Program-made: the position numbers and the translations under genes
Shown: positions 56,057-64,000 of the stretch, in pieces
How positions within the stretch are numbered: the stretch's first letter is position 1
Layout: every line of letters starts with the position of its first letter
Assembly (NCBI RefSeq): GCF_007747795.1
Contig: NZ_CP036275.1
Coordinates: forward strand, 1,254,501 to 1,318,500
Direction of reading: 5' to 3'
Source of the DNA: Maioricimonas rarisocia
GTDB taxonomy: Bacteria > Planctomycetota > Planctomycetia > Planctomycetales > Planctomycetaceae
Length of the DNA: 64,000 nucleotides
Notes under the pieces: generated by a model
The model's input: the letters and a program-made list of their open reading frames with translations, nothing else
The model's database searches: none
Told to the model about the DNA's origin: nothing

Positions 56057-57091
56057 ATGTCGACCGTAGCACGTTTTGTCGGACTCGACTACCACGACGA
56101 TTCTGTGAGGGTGTGCGTGATGGATTCCCAGGGCAACGTCCTCGCCAGCCGCGATGTGGACAACCACTGGTGTGACGTCGCGTCCCTGGTCGAGCACACG
56201 CTTCCGGACGGCTGCGAACAGTTCACCGTGGAGGCATCACTCGAAGCCTGCAACGGAGCAGCACACCTGGCACACGAACTCATCGAACGGGCCGGTTGGT
56301 CCGTCCGACTGGGACATGCGGGGATCGTCAATCGCATGAAGCAGAACCCCGACAAGAGCGATAAGGCGGACGCATTCATCCTCGCGGACCTGGTCCGGAT
56401 CGGCTATCTGCCCCGCGTCTGGCTGGCACCGCAGGAGATCCAGGATCTGCGGACGCTCGTGCGACTGAGAACCCAGTACGTGAAACGACAGACCGAAATC
56501 AAACTGCGAATCCGTGCCCTCTTGCGAGGTCTGCGACTGAAGGCCCCGAAAGACATCAATCCCTGGACCCGGGCCTGGTTGGCGTGGCTGAAAGCCACTG
56601 AGATGAACGAAATCACGACCTTCGTCCGCGATGAACACATCGAGGAACTCGAACGGATCAAGGAGAAGATCGGCCGCGTCGAAGCCCAACTCAAGAAGGT
56701 GACCAGGGGCGACGCCGTCGTGGCCCGCCTGCTGTCCCTGGACGGCGTCGGCTGGATCACCGCGATCACCATGCGGGCCGAGATTGCCCACTTCGAACGG
56801 TTCAACTCCGGCAAGCAGCTGGCCCGCTACTGCGGAGTCACGCCCAGGAACGCCTCGTCCGGAAAACGACAGGCCGATGCCGGCCTGGTCAAGGCGGGCA
56901 ACAACCACCTGCGGCAGGTGCTCATTCAGGCGGCCCACCGACTGATCAACTTTGACCCTCACTGGAAGGCATTTGCCCACCGTCTCAAGAAACAGGGCAA
57001 GGAGTACAACGTGATTGTGGCGGCGGTCGCCAACCGCTGGGTGCGTCGACTGTATCACCACATGCAGCCGGAGCGACTGCTCAGCCCCTGA
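56057..57091 (+). CDS. IS110-family DEDD transposase/recombinase
   Basis: The 344-aa protein, intact, has an N-terminal RuvC-like domain with the DEDD set: Asp11 (GLDYHDDSV), Glu59 ([10 protein letters not shown]), Asp102 and Asp105 ([14 protein letters not shown]). A coiled-coil region follows (about 180-215). The C-terminal Tnp_20 domain (from about 222) has [12 protein letters not shown], the conserved serine candidate in [11 protein letters not shown] (266-269) and [16 protein letters not shown]110 enzymes recombine DNA under direction of a non-coding bridge RNA encoded in the element. The ribosome-binding site AAGGAG lies 8 nt before the ATG, inside a hairpin. Confidence 0.95.
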   Translation: MSTVARFVGLDYHDDSVRVCVMDSQGNVLASRDVDNHWCDVASLVEHTLPDGCEQFTVEASLEACNGAAHLAHELIERAGWSVRLGHAGIVNRMKQNPDKSDKADAFILADLVRIGYLPRVWLAPQEIQDLRTLVRLRTQYVKRQTEIKLRIRALLRGLRLKAPKDINPWTRAWLAWLKATEMNEITTFVRDEHIEELERIKEKIGRVEAQLKKVTRGDAVVARLLSLDGVGWITAITMRAEIAHFERFNSGKQLARYCGVTPRNASSGKRQADAGLVKAGNNHLRQVLIQAAHRLINFDPHWKAFAHRLKKQGKEYNVIVAAVANRWVRRLYHHMQPERLLSP

Positions 57092-57159
57092 CGTGCACTC
57101 CGCGGAGGATACTGCGGACGAGCGACGAACAGACAGAATTCTTTGAGAGGAGATGCTGA

Positions 57160-57360
57160 ATCGAACTGTGGCCCGTGAGACTGACGAGCTCGAGGGTGGC
57201 TTGGGATCGTCTCTCCTGACGGAGAGCCTGCTCGTCGCCAGGTGGGGCAGTCGGTCTCTTTCGAAAAACCCCACATGGGCTACGGACCGCGTCCGGATGC
57301 TCGGATAGAAGACTGGGACACACAGTTCGGTTCGGATTTCCGGAAAGTTCGAACCATGCA
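57160..57360 (+). ncRNA. candidate bridge RNA (seekRNA) of the IS element
   Basis: The 3' non-coding end folds into two bipartite loops. Loop 1: outer stem 57177-57183 with 57248-57258, guide GGGTGGCT (57194-57201), inner 6-bp hairpin CTCTCC-TGAC-GGAGAG (57211-57226), guide CGCCAG (57236-57241). These match core plus right target (reverse complement of AGCCACCC) and left target plus core. Loop 2: CCCCA (57269-57273), inner hairpin CGGAC-CGC-GTCCG (57283-57295), ATAGAAG (57305-57311). These match the element's left end (partly) and right end plus core (seven of seven). A terminal hairpin GGTTCG/CGAACC (57329-57355) follows. The 5' and 3' limits are estimates. Confidence 0.65.
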
Positions 57361-57396
57361 GTAGACGACACTTGACTCGCAACGGGCGTTCATAGA

Positions 57397-57951
57397 AGCC
57401 ACCCGTGCACCCTGACATTGTTTCGTTGCGATCCGGCATGAAGGTGAGGCAGACATTCCTGTCTGCCGTCCGCTCCCTTACGGTCGCGGCTCGTTTCTCA
57501 CGATCGGGGCTCGCCTGCTGTTTCGGTGTCGAAAAACATTCCCTCACGCCTCGAGTCTCGTCCGCTGGGGGCGTCGCTGCGCGACGACCACCAGCCACCC
57601 GCGCACCCTGACATTGTTTCGTTGCGATCCGGCATGGAGGTGGGGCAGACATTCCTGTCTGCCGTCCGCTCCCTTACGGTCGCGGCTCGTTTCTCACGAT
57701 CGGGGCTCGCCTGCGGGAGCGAACGTCATTCTCTCACGTCTCGCGCCTCAAGTCTCATGCGCTGGGAGCTTCGCTGCGCGACGACCACCAGCCACCCGTG
57801 CACCCTGACATTGTTTCGTTGCGATCCGATACGGAGGTGGGGCAGACATTCCTGTCTGCCTTCCGCTCCCGTACGGTCGCGGCTCGTGTTGAACGATCGG
57901 GGCCCTCCTTCGACTTTGAACGTCATTCCCTCACATCTCAAAACTCTTCCC
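57397..57951. repeat. ~197-bp repeat units in tandem, right of the IS element
   Basis: Nearly three head-to-tail units. CACCCTGACATTG recurs at 57408, 57604 and 57801 (period 196-197), and the perfect inverted repeat GGCAGACATTCCTGTCTGCC at 57448, 57644 and 57841. Each full unit ends with the GCGCGACGACCACCAGCCAC sequence that the IS element uses as a target. No gene is encoded. Open frames through the units exist only because of their composition. Confidence 0.9.
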
Positions 57952-58584
57952 TCATCCCTCCTCATAAGCTGCCAGGCTCTGTGCCACGTCCCGAGCGACT
58001 GCGCTTGCTGCGTCTGCGAATTCCTCGGGGGCCTGCATCGTCACCGCAATCCGATCGCCGGCCAGCGTGAGGACTTCGTGACGCTGTCGCCACGGCGTCC
58101 CGTCATAGTCGTAGGCCAGTTCGATCCATTCGGAAGTGTCGGTTCGCTCGACCCGAATCACTTTCTGGGTCGGGGCACACATCTCCGCGACGTCCGGCAA
58201 TCTCTTTGGCTGCTGGACGTAGATCATCTCCCGGTGAGGTCCCAGCAGATCGAACGGCGAGGGATCCTGCGGGAAGTTGTTCGAACAGATCGTGTAGCCG
58301 GCCGGCCAGCAGCAGGTGAACTTTGACGTTTCGATCCGCCAGTGGTCGAGGTCGGGCCCGGCATCAACGTCGAGGACGTCATACAGCGATCGTGTCTGCT
58401 GATTGACCTTCGATCTGTAGCCGCCGCTGTCCGGGATCAGGCAGGCGAAGAGCCGTCCGTCGGGTGAGTGGTACTCGACGTCGATGGCATCCGGTGGATC
58501 GGGAGTGTGCTGGATTCGGAAGGGCGCCTTCGGAATAACGGCCAGCTGAAAGCCGGCGAGTCGTGCGTAGACGTGCTGTGTCAT
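57952..58584 (-). CDS. hypothetical protein (210 aa) between repeat blocks
   Basis: It starts MTQHVYARLAGFQLAVIPKA at ATG 58584. There is no signal peptide. The middle has a Cys pair (SKFTCCWPAGYTICSNNFP) and the end is helical (EEFADAASAVARDVAQSLAA). I recognise no family. Repeat units abut it on both sides, and its stop codon is only a few bases from the upstream tandem array. Protein-like composition on this strand supports it as real. Confidence 0.6.
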   Translation of the reverse strand: MTQHVYARLAGFQLAVIPKAPFRIQHTPDPPDAIDVEYHSPDGRLFACLIPDSGGYRSKVNQQTRSLYDVLDVDAGPDLDHWRIETSKFTCCWPAGYTICSNNFPQDPSPFDLLGPHREMIYVQQPKRLPDVAEMCAPTQKVIRVERTDTSEWIELAYDYDGTPWRQRHEVLTLAGDRIAVTMQAPEEFADAASAVARDVAQSLAAYEEG

Positions 58585-59031
58585 GAGATGGCCCTCAAAG
58601 CGGCGGGTTGCTGCCGGCCCAACGTTGGCGAGCAACCGGGGCTACCCGTTTTGTGTCGTGGATCTATAAAGGTGGGGCAGACATTCCTGTCTGCCCTCCG
58701 CTCCCTCACGGTCGCGGCTCGTATGAATCGCTCGGGGCTCGCCTGCGGCTTCGAACGTCGTTCCCTCACACCTCGAGGCTCAAATCTCATGCGCTGGGGG
58801 CGTCGCTGCGCGACGACCAGCAGCCACCCGTGCACCCTGACATTGTTTCGTTGCGATCCGGCATGGAGGTGGGGCAGACATTCCTGTCTGCCCTCCGCTC
58901 CCTCACGGTCGCGGCTCGTATGAATCGCTCGGGGCTCGCCTGCGGCTTCGATGTCGAAACACGTTCCCTCGAGCCTCGCGCTTCATCTCTCACCTCTCAA
59001 GACTCACCCCTCACCGCTCAGGGCTCACCCC
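58585..59031. repeat. second block of ~197-bp repeat units
   Basis: No gene. About 1.7 units: the palindrome GGCAGACATTCCTGTCTGCC is at 58676-58695 and 58873-58892 (197 bp apart), and the IS target-like segment GACCAGCAGCCACCCGTGCA is near 58815. All units have the same orientation as those at 57397-57951. The block ends in tandem-like short CTCACCTCTCAAGACTCACC repeats. Confidence 0.85.
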
Positions 59032-60678
59032 TCACTTCTGGTCGAGGACCGACTGCAGGTACTCATGTGAGATCTGCTCGGCACGGGCGCGGTCGGTCCG
59101 ATCGTAATCCCAGAACTCCTGAATGACACGCTCGGCTGCCGGATAATCCTCGCCGGTATCACCCACCTGCTCACGCAGTTCGGCCAGTTGTGCCTTCAGG
59201 TCCTGGACGACGCTGGCGTACTCCGGGTTGTCGTACTGGTTGACGGTTTCTTTCGGATCCTTGACCAGGTCGTACAGTTCCCACGCGGGGGGCGTCTGAT
59301 TGCGGCCCTCGTAGTCGCAGCCATAGTAGTAGATGAGCTTGTGCGTTTTCGTGCGGATGCCGACGTGCGCGGGGTTGAAGTGGTGTGCCAGGTGCATCCA
59401 GTAGCGGTAGTAGGCGGCCTGCTTCCAGTCTTCCGGTTCCTGCCCGGTTTCGCAGATCGAACGGAACGAGCGGCCCTGCATCGACTCGGGTGCCTTCACG
59501 CCGGCGAAGTCGAGCATCGTCGGTGCGAAGTCGACATTCTCGACAATCGCATCGGTCCGGCTGCCCGCCTTGATCGTCTTCGGATACCGGATCAGCAGCG
59601 GCATGCGCTCCGACTCTTCATACATCCATCGCTTGTCCTGGTAGTCGTGCTCGCCGAGCATGAACCCCTGATCGCCGGTGTAGATGATGACGGTGTTGTC
59701 CATCTGGCCGGTCTCTTCGAGGTAGGCGAACAGCCGAGCGAGGTTGTCGTCGACTCCCTTCACGCACCGCAGGAACTTGCGGAGGTAGGCGTTGTAGGCC
59801 AGCCGCTTGATCTCGTCGTCGCTCAGCTTCGACGGATCGTAGTCTTCAGGAAACTCTTCGGGGAACATGCGGGGAAGGTCGTCGGCGTACGAACGGCGGA
59901 CATTTCGCGGACCGACCGAAGTGGCCAGATAGCGGACCAGTTCATCATTGGCACCGCGTGTTGCGATCGAGCCGAAGTCGCCGGCATACGGATCGGCCAG
60001 CGTGTCCGGCTGCGGGATCTCGACGTCGGCGAGGTAATCCTGATAGCGGGCCGCGTTCTCGAAGTAGTCGTGCGGTGCCTTGAAGTGGTGCATCAGGAAG
60101 AACGGCTGCTCGCGGTTCCAGCCTTCCTCGAGCCATTCGAGCGAGATGTCGGTGATGGCGTCGGAGGAATGTTTGCCTTCAACAGTGAAGGTGTTCTTCG
60201 GCCAGGGCTTGTCTCCCTGCTTGCGAAACACCGGGTCGTGGTATTTCCCCTGTCCGGGAAGAACACAGTAGTAGTCGAACGCGGCCGGTTCTTCCTTGAG
60301 ATGCCATTTGCCGATCATCGCGGTGTGATAGCCGGCCCGCTTCATCTCGTGGGCGAGTGTCTGACGAGCCGGTTCGATGCGGCCGCCCAGGTCGTAGACG
60401 CCGTTGCGGTGCGGATACTGACCGGTGAGGACACAGGCCCGCGAGGGCGTGCAGATCGAGTTGGTGACGAAGGCGTTCTCGAAGAGGATTCCTTCCTTCG
60501 CCAGTCGGTCGATGTTGGGGGTGGGGTTCAGTTTGGCGAGGCGACCGCCGTAGGCTCCGATGGCGTGGGCGGCATGGTCGTCCGACATGATGTAGAGGAT
60601 GTTCAGACGTTCGTCGGCCGCGAGTCGCCCGGCCAGCATGGCGACAAGAGCCATGCACGCCAGCAGGTGCCTGGTCAT
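59032..60678 (-). CDS. secreted type I sulfatase (formylglycine-dependent), 2
   Basis: The protein is 548 aa. Signal peptide MTRHLLACMALVAMLAGRLA, then a sulfatase domain: IMSDDHAAHAIGAYGG metal site, FGly motif Cys76-Thr-Pro-Ser-Arg80 in NSICTPSRACVLTGQYPHRN, MIGKWHL, TGDQGFMLGEHD, and a C-terminal subdomain (ELYDLVKDPKETVNQYDN). It hydrolyses sulfate esters outside the cytoplasm, with unknown specificity. Together with the sulfatase at 53294 it points to use of sulfated polysaccharide. Repeat blocks separate it from both neighbours. Confidence 0.93.
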   Translation of the reverse strand: MTRHLLACMALVAMLAGRLAADERLNILYIMSDDHAAHAIGAYGGRLAKLNPTPNIDRLAKEGILFENAFVTNSICTPSRACVLTGQYPHRNGVYDLGGRIEPARQTLAHEMKRAGYHTAMIGKWHLKEEPAAFDYYCVLPGQGKYHDPVFRKQGDKPWPKNTFTVEGKHSSDAITDISLEWLEEGWNREQPFFLMHHFKAPHDYFENAARYQDYLADVEIPQPDTLADPYAGDFGSIATRGANDELVRYLATSVGPRNVRRSYADDLPRMFPEEFPEDYDPSKLSDDEIKRLAYNAYLRKFLRCVKGVDDNLARLFAYLEETGQMDNTVIIYTGDQGFMLGEHDYQDKRWMYEESERMPLLIRYPKTIKAGSRTDAIVENVDFAPTMLDFAGVKAPESMQGRSFRSICETGQEPEDWKQAAYYRYWMHLAHHFNPAHVGIRTKTHKLIYYYGCDYEGRNQTPPAWELYDLVKDPKETVNQYDNPEYASVVQDLKAQLAELREQVGDTGEDYPAAERVIQEFWDYDRTDRARAEQISHEYLQSVLDQK

Positions 60679-61195
60679 CTGGTGGTCTCCGTTGGTGGTT
60701 GTCGTGTGTGAATCAGCAGTGCCGCAGGGCCGGCTGTGGCCGGCCGTCGACGTGCTCATCGGCCGGTGGGGCGGACATTCCTGTCTGGCGTCCGCTCCCT
60801 CACGGTCGCGGCTCGTGTTCTACCCCCGAGCTCACGCTCGGGGCTCGCCTGCGGCTTCGATGTCGAGAATAAGTCCCGCACGCCGCATGCCTCGAGATCG
60901 TAGGGTGGGTTAGCGAAGCGTAACCCACCGTCATTCAAATGCCGGGGCCAGTCCCAGCCTACGGTGCTCAAGTCTCCTACGGCTGGGGGCGTCGCTCTGC
61001 GACGACCACCAGCCACCCGTGCACCCTGACATTGCTTCGTTGCGGTCCAATATGGAGGTGGGGCAGACATTCCTGTCTGCCTTCCGCTCCCTCACGGTCG
61101 CGGCTCGTCTTCTATCCCCAAGCTCACGCTCGGGGCTCGCCATCGGCGTTCAACGTCCTGGACTCGCGTCTCAAGACTCGTTTCTCACCTCTCCG
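60679..61195. repeat. third block of dispersed repeats
   Basis: No gene. It contains a diverged palindrome copy (60770-60789), the hairpin GGTGGGTTA-GCGAAGCG-TAACCCACC (60904-60929) with its flanking block, a target-like site ACCACCAGCCACCCGTGC near 61003-61022, and another palindrome copy GGCAGACATTCCTGTCTGCC at 61062-61081. The 60901-60975 block is the same as the left flank of the IS element. Confidence 0.85.
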
Positions 61196-62476
61196 TCACA
61201 TCCCCGCGGCAAGCGCTTCCAGGTGACGGCTGAAGTGATCCGCGAGCACTTCGCGGTAGGTGTCCGGATGAGCTTCCAGCACGCTGCGAACGGCGGGGCC
61301 AAGTTCCGGATCGGTCAGTGTCGAGCCGAACGTGCAGTGCAGGATCTGGCGTCCCGGTTCGGTGAAGCCGACACCCTGCGGCACGTCCGCCCAGCGTTCG
61401 AGATACACCTGTTCGAGTCGCGTGGCATCGAGGTCGTCGCCGGGAGGGACGGCATCGTTGGTTGCCGAAACGTGATACGTCGCCTTGTCGGTGTCGTAAC
61501 GTTCGCGGCCGAAACGGACGATCTGGCGGAACAGCTCCTCTTCGTGGCGAGCCACCACGCGGAGGGCCTCGAGATAGCTGGTGCCGGCCGTCTTCACGTG
61601 GAACCGACCCTTCGTCGCCCGGGCCAGAGCGGGATACATCGACAGTTTGTCCGAGCCGGAATGCAGGCTGAGCTTGTACGGGCCGAGCTGCTCGGCAATG
61701 GCGGCGTGATCGTTGAGTGACGCTTCGAGTGCCGCCACGTCCCCTTTGTAGTCGACACCTTTTTCCAGTTCGCCGATGAACCGCGGTGCCAGACTGACCA
61801 GCTTCATGCCTCCCTTGAGGCACTGGTCGGCGATGATGTAATGCTCGGCGAGCGTGGTCGGCTGATCGGTCTCGTCGACCGAGAGTTCGATCTCGTAGTC
61901 GCGACCGGCCGCTTCGTTCACCTTGCGGATGTGATCCCCCAGGTCGAGTGCCCGGCGGATGGCCGGTCCGTACTTCACCGCCGCCCGCATGCAGGCTTCT
62001 TCATTCAGTTCAATCGTCGTGCCAGTCGGCAGTTCCACGGTCTTGCCGAGGTAGCTGTCGTACCACGGAGCGGCGTCGCGAGCAGCGGCGAACTTTTCCC
62101 GCAGCGTCGCTTCGTCGTAGTCGTCCGCTTTCTGGTCGACGTCGTCGGAGGGATCGATCGTGAAGAACGTGAAGCCGACTGCGGCGGTGAGATCGACGTC
62201 GGCGGGAGTCTTGAGGTGGTCGGCATCGGCACCGATGCGTCCGGTCCAGCCGGCCTGGCGGGCTCCGTTCAATGCGTCGTCCATCACCTGCTGTGCGGTC
62301 CGCTGCGTTCGCGTCATTTCGCGGATCGACTGCTGCGGGAAGATCGGCTCGATGCCGTTGCCCGACCGCTTCATCGCCTCGACGTGCCCCGGGGTGGCGA
62401 GCCCGATCCGGTCGCCGAATCCGAAACTTGGTGCCAGACCGAGTGTGACGCAGCCCGTGTTTGCCTGATCGCTCAT
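61196..62476 (-). CDS. tagaturonate epimerase family protein (UxaE-like)
   Basis: The 426-aa protein begins MSDQANTGCVTLGLAPSFGF and has the features I associate with UxaE: GFGDRIGLATPGHVEAM, IFPQQSIREMTRTQRTAQQV, SLHSGSDKLSMYPALARATK and FHVKTAGTSYLEALR. UxaE interconverts D-fructuronate and D-tagaturonate in hexuronate breakdown. That assignment rests on motif memory, so the family is likely and the exact substrate is not. It is consistent with the carbohydrate-degrading neighbourhood. It starts at ATG 62476. Confidence 0.65.
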   Translation of the reverse strand: MSDQANTGCVTLGLAPSFGFGDRIGLATPGHVEAMKRSGNGIEPIFPQQSIREMTRTQRTAQQVMDDALNGARQAGWTGRIGADADHLKTPADVDLTAAVGFTFFTIDPSDDVDQKADDYDEATLREKFAAARDAAPWYDSYLGKTVELPTGTTIELNEEACMRAAVKYGPAIRRALDLGDHIRKVNEAAGRDYEIELSVDETDQPTTLAEHYIIADQCLKGGMKLVSLAPRFIGELEKGVDYKGDVAALEASLNDHAAIAEQLGPYKLSLHSGSDKLSMYPALARATKGRFHVKTAGTSYLEALRVVARHEEELFRQIVRFGRERYDTDKATYHVSATNDAVPPGDDLDATRLEQVYLERWADVPQGVGFTEPGRQILHCTFGSTLTDPELGPAVRSVLEAHPDTYREVLADHFSRHLEALAAGM

Positions 62477-62675
62477 AATGTCGTTTCTTGCTGTGAGAGA
62501 GGTGGTGTATCAATGCACCGGCGGCAGAGACCGCGCGGACGAGGTGTGTGACGCGGCATCGCCGCAGGACCGAAGATGGTTCGCAGCAGAAGTCACACCT
62601 GAGGGAAACCGGCAGGATACCCGGCCAGGGGCGGGACCGGCAAATGTCGAGTCGCCGGCCCCGTTTTGCCGCAGA

Positions 62676-64000
62676 CTATGCCATGATCTCGGGGATGATC
62701 TCGCCGCCGAACTGCGAGAGCTGCTTGAACCGGCCGCCGTGGAAGTACGTCAGCTTGTTGTCATCCAGTCCCAGCAGATGCAGCAGCGAGACGTGGACGT
62801 CGCGGATCGGGTGCACGACGTCGACCGCTTTGGCGCCGATGTCATCGGTCGCCCCGACGACGGTTCCCCGCTTGACGCCGCCACCGGCGAAGAACATGTT
62901 CATCGCGTCGGCATTGTGATCGCGACCGATCGCGGCATCACCACCCCGGACGTTGTTGTCGGGGGTGCGTCCGAATTCGCCGGTCCAGACAACGAGCGTC
63001 TCGTCCAGCATGCCGCGGGCCTTGAGGTCCTTGATGAGGGCGGCAATCGGTTTGTCGACCGAGTAGATCCGCTTCTGGTGGGCGCGTTCGATGAAGTCGT
63101 GGGAATCCCACCCGCCGGAGAAGATCTGCACGAACCGCACACCCTGTTCAACGAGCCGGCGGGCCATCAGGCACTGCCGCCCGAACGGAGCGGTTTCCTT
63201 GTCATCGAGCCCGTACATCTCCTGGATGTGCTGCGGTTCGTTCTTCAGGTCGATGATGTCCGGAACCTGCATCTGCATGCGGAACGCGAGTTCGTAGTTC
63301 TCCATGCGGGCGAGCAGGTCGTCATGCTGTGGATGTTCCGCCAGGTGCTGGCGGTTGATCTCCTGCAGGACGTCGAGGTTCGCCCGCTGATGCTCGCGGG
63401 TCTTCCAGGCCGGCGGCTTGAGATCGAGGATCGGTGATCCTTCGGCACGAAGCCGTGTTCCCTGGTAATAGGCGGGCAGGAAGCCGTTCGACCAGTTGCC
63501 GCTTCCCCCCTGTGGGGCGGCCAGTTCGGTCATCACGACGTAGCCGGGCAGATTCTGGTTCTCCGAGCCGAGTCCGTAGTTGACCCACGAACCGATCGCC
63601 GGGTCGCCACCGAACTTGTTCCCCGTGTTCATGTGATACAGGGCGGTTGGGTGGTTGACCGATTCGGCCTGGCAGCCGCGATAGACGCAGAGCTCGTCGG
63701 CCACTTCCGGATCGGCGAGGTGAGCGAAGTGCTCGTTCATCGGGATGCCGGCGTTGCCCGTTCTGCGGAACTTGAACGGACTGCGGACGTAGAACCGGCT
63801 GCCGTTGGTCATCCCCGAGATCTTGTCGTCTTCGTTGACGAAGTCTTTCAGGTGCAGGTCATCGAGCTTCGGCTTGGGGTCGAACGTGTCGATGTGACTC
63901 GGCCCCCCTTCCATGAAGAGCATGATGACCGCCTTCGCCTTGGCCGGGTGATGCGGCTGCTTCGGGGCGAGCGGACCCTGCTTCTGCTTCTCCTCGGCGG
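62676..64000 (-). CDS. DUF1501 protein (5' end beyond window)
   Basis: The minus-strand frame continues past the window end (residues before MLFMEGGPSHIDTFDPK read KQPHHPAKAKAVI), so the N-terminus, expected to carry a Tat-type signal, is missing. The visible 440 residues show the DUF1501 (sulfatase-like alkaline phosphatase superfamily) pattern: FMEGGPSHIDTFDPKP, FGRQCLMARRLVEQGVRFVQ, VWTGEFGRTPDNN and GRDHNADAMNMFFAGGG. These proteins are exported and expanded in planctomycetes, usually paired with DUF1549/DUF1553 cytochrome-like proteins. Their reaction is not established. Confidence 0.92.
   Translation of the reverse strand, partial: AEEKQKQGPLAPKQPHHPAKAKAVIMLFMEGGPSHIDTFDPKPKLDDLHLKDFVNEDDKISGMTNGSRFYVRSPFKFRRTGNAGIPMNEHFAHLADPEVADELCVYRGCQAESVNHPTALYHMNTGNKFGGDPAIGSWVNYGLGSENQNLPGYVVMTELAAPQGGSGNWSNGFLPAYYQGTRLRAEGSPILDLKPPAWKTREHQRANLDVLQEINRQHLAEHPQHDDLLARMENYELAFRMQMQVPDIIDLKNEPQHIQEMYGLDDKETAPFGRQCLMARRLVEQGVRFVQIFSGGWDSHDFIERAHQKRIYSVDKPIAALIKDLKARGMLDETLVVWTGEFGRTPDNNVRGGDAAIGRDHNADAMNMFFAGGGVKRGTVVGATDDIGAKAVDVVHPIRDVHVSLLHLLGLDDNKLTYFHGGRFKQLSQFGGEIIPEIMA

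Larger units (their letters stand above)
55976..57396 (+). mobile_element. IS110-family (IS1111-like) insertion sequence
   Basis: Ends are defined by comparison with uninterrupted repeat copies (CCAGCCACCC at 57590, 57790 and 61010). The left flank ends CCAG at 55975 and the right flank resumes AGCCACCC at 57397, giving a 2-bp AG at both junctions (CT on the other strand). The element is 1421 bp, with 81 nt before the transposase and 305 nt after it. Subterminal inverted repeats GCTCGTTGC (55988-55996) and GCAACGGGC (57379-57387), 8 of 9 matching, lie 12 and 9 nt from the ends. This is the IS1111-group arrangement, with no perfect terminal repeats. Confidence 0.85.

Noticed and set aside
57405-58326. 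Plus-strand open frames running through the repeat arrays
   Set aside because: They repeat the same ~65-residue phrase once per repeat unit and exist only because the units lack stops. No start site or domain supports them.
57397-58992. CRISPR array
   Set aside because: The repeated units are ~197 bp and nearly identical throughout. There are no short repeats with unique spacers and no cas genes.

Overview
The window is high-GC, densely coded bacterial DNA that I read as a chromosome segment of a planctomycete (Planctomycetota). The evidence is the gene set: two DUF1559 pilin-like proteins, a DUF1501 protein, a DUF1583-type protein, two FGly sulfatases, an ECF sigma factor next to a giant WD40 Ser/Thr kinase, a ThuA protein and a DUF6807 (PmoA-like) protein. 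LpxA and a Porin_O_P-type porin indicate a Gram-negative envelope with lipid A. I cannot fix the genus. Layout: 1-12,275 (+) holds housekeeping information genes: nusA-infB-rbfA, a degenerate HhH-GPD protein with a histone-H1-like tail, a TPR protein, a YebC/PmpR regulator, a zinc-ribbon membrane protein and ruvB. 12,306-14,532 (-) holds a porin and thiol peroxidase Tpx. 14,755-26,527 (+) holds mnmG, a two-component pair (HTH-REC regulator plus soluble histidine kinase), a secreted hypothetical, an SDR/DUF2867 protein, two small coupled genes, an NhaC-type antiporter and a TlpA-like thioredoxin protein. 26,802-42,867 is an almost unbroken minus-strand block of envelope genes: Skp/OmpH lipoprotein, DUF1583, DUF1559, a flippase fused to a GT2 glycosyltransferase, sulfotransferase, GT39-like glycosyltransferase, a C39-fold protein, and a duplicated set of secreted or membrane-anchored proteins. 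That set includes two paralogous Cys-rich exported peptides, each inside a conserved cassette with a leader hairpin 90 nt upstream and another hairpin 54 nt downstream. 43,437-51,902 holds tRNA-Arg(CCT), an LRR protein, the kinase/ECF sigma pair, lpxA and a small hypothetical. 52,197-64,000 is a catabolic-looking region (ThuA, sulfatases, DUF6807, UxaE-like epimerase, DUF1501) invaded by dispersed repeats and one insertion sequence. The most informative find is the 1.4-kb IS110-family (IS1111-like) element at 55,976-57,396. It sits inside one copy of a ~197-bp repeat whose other copies show the empty site, so its ends can be read to the base. It has a 2-bp AG (CT on the other strand) core at both junctions, subterminal inverted repeats and a ~305-nt 3' non-coding end. 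That end folds into two guide loops. One carries 8-nt and 6-nt matches to the two sides of the target; the other carries a 7-nt match to the right donor end and a weaker match to the left. This is the layout expected of a bridge RNA (seekRNA), and its target is the multicopy repeat itself.
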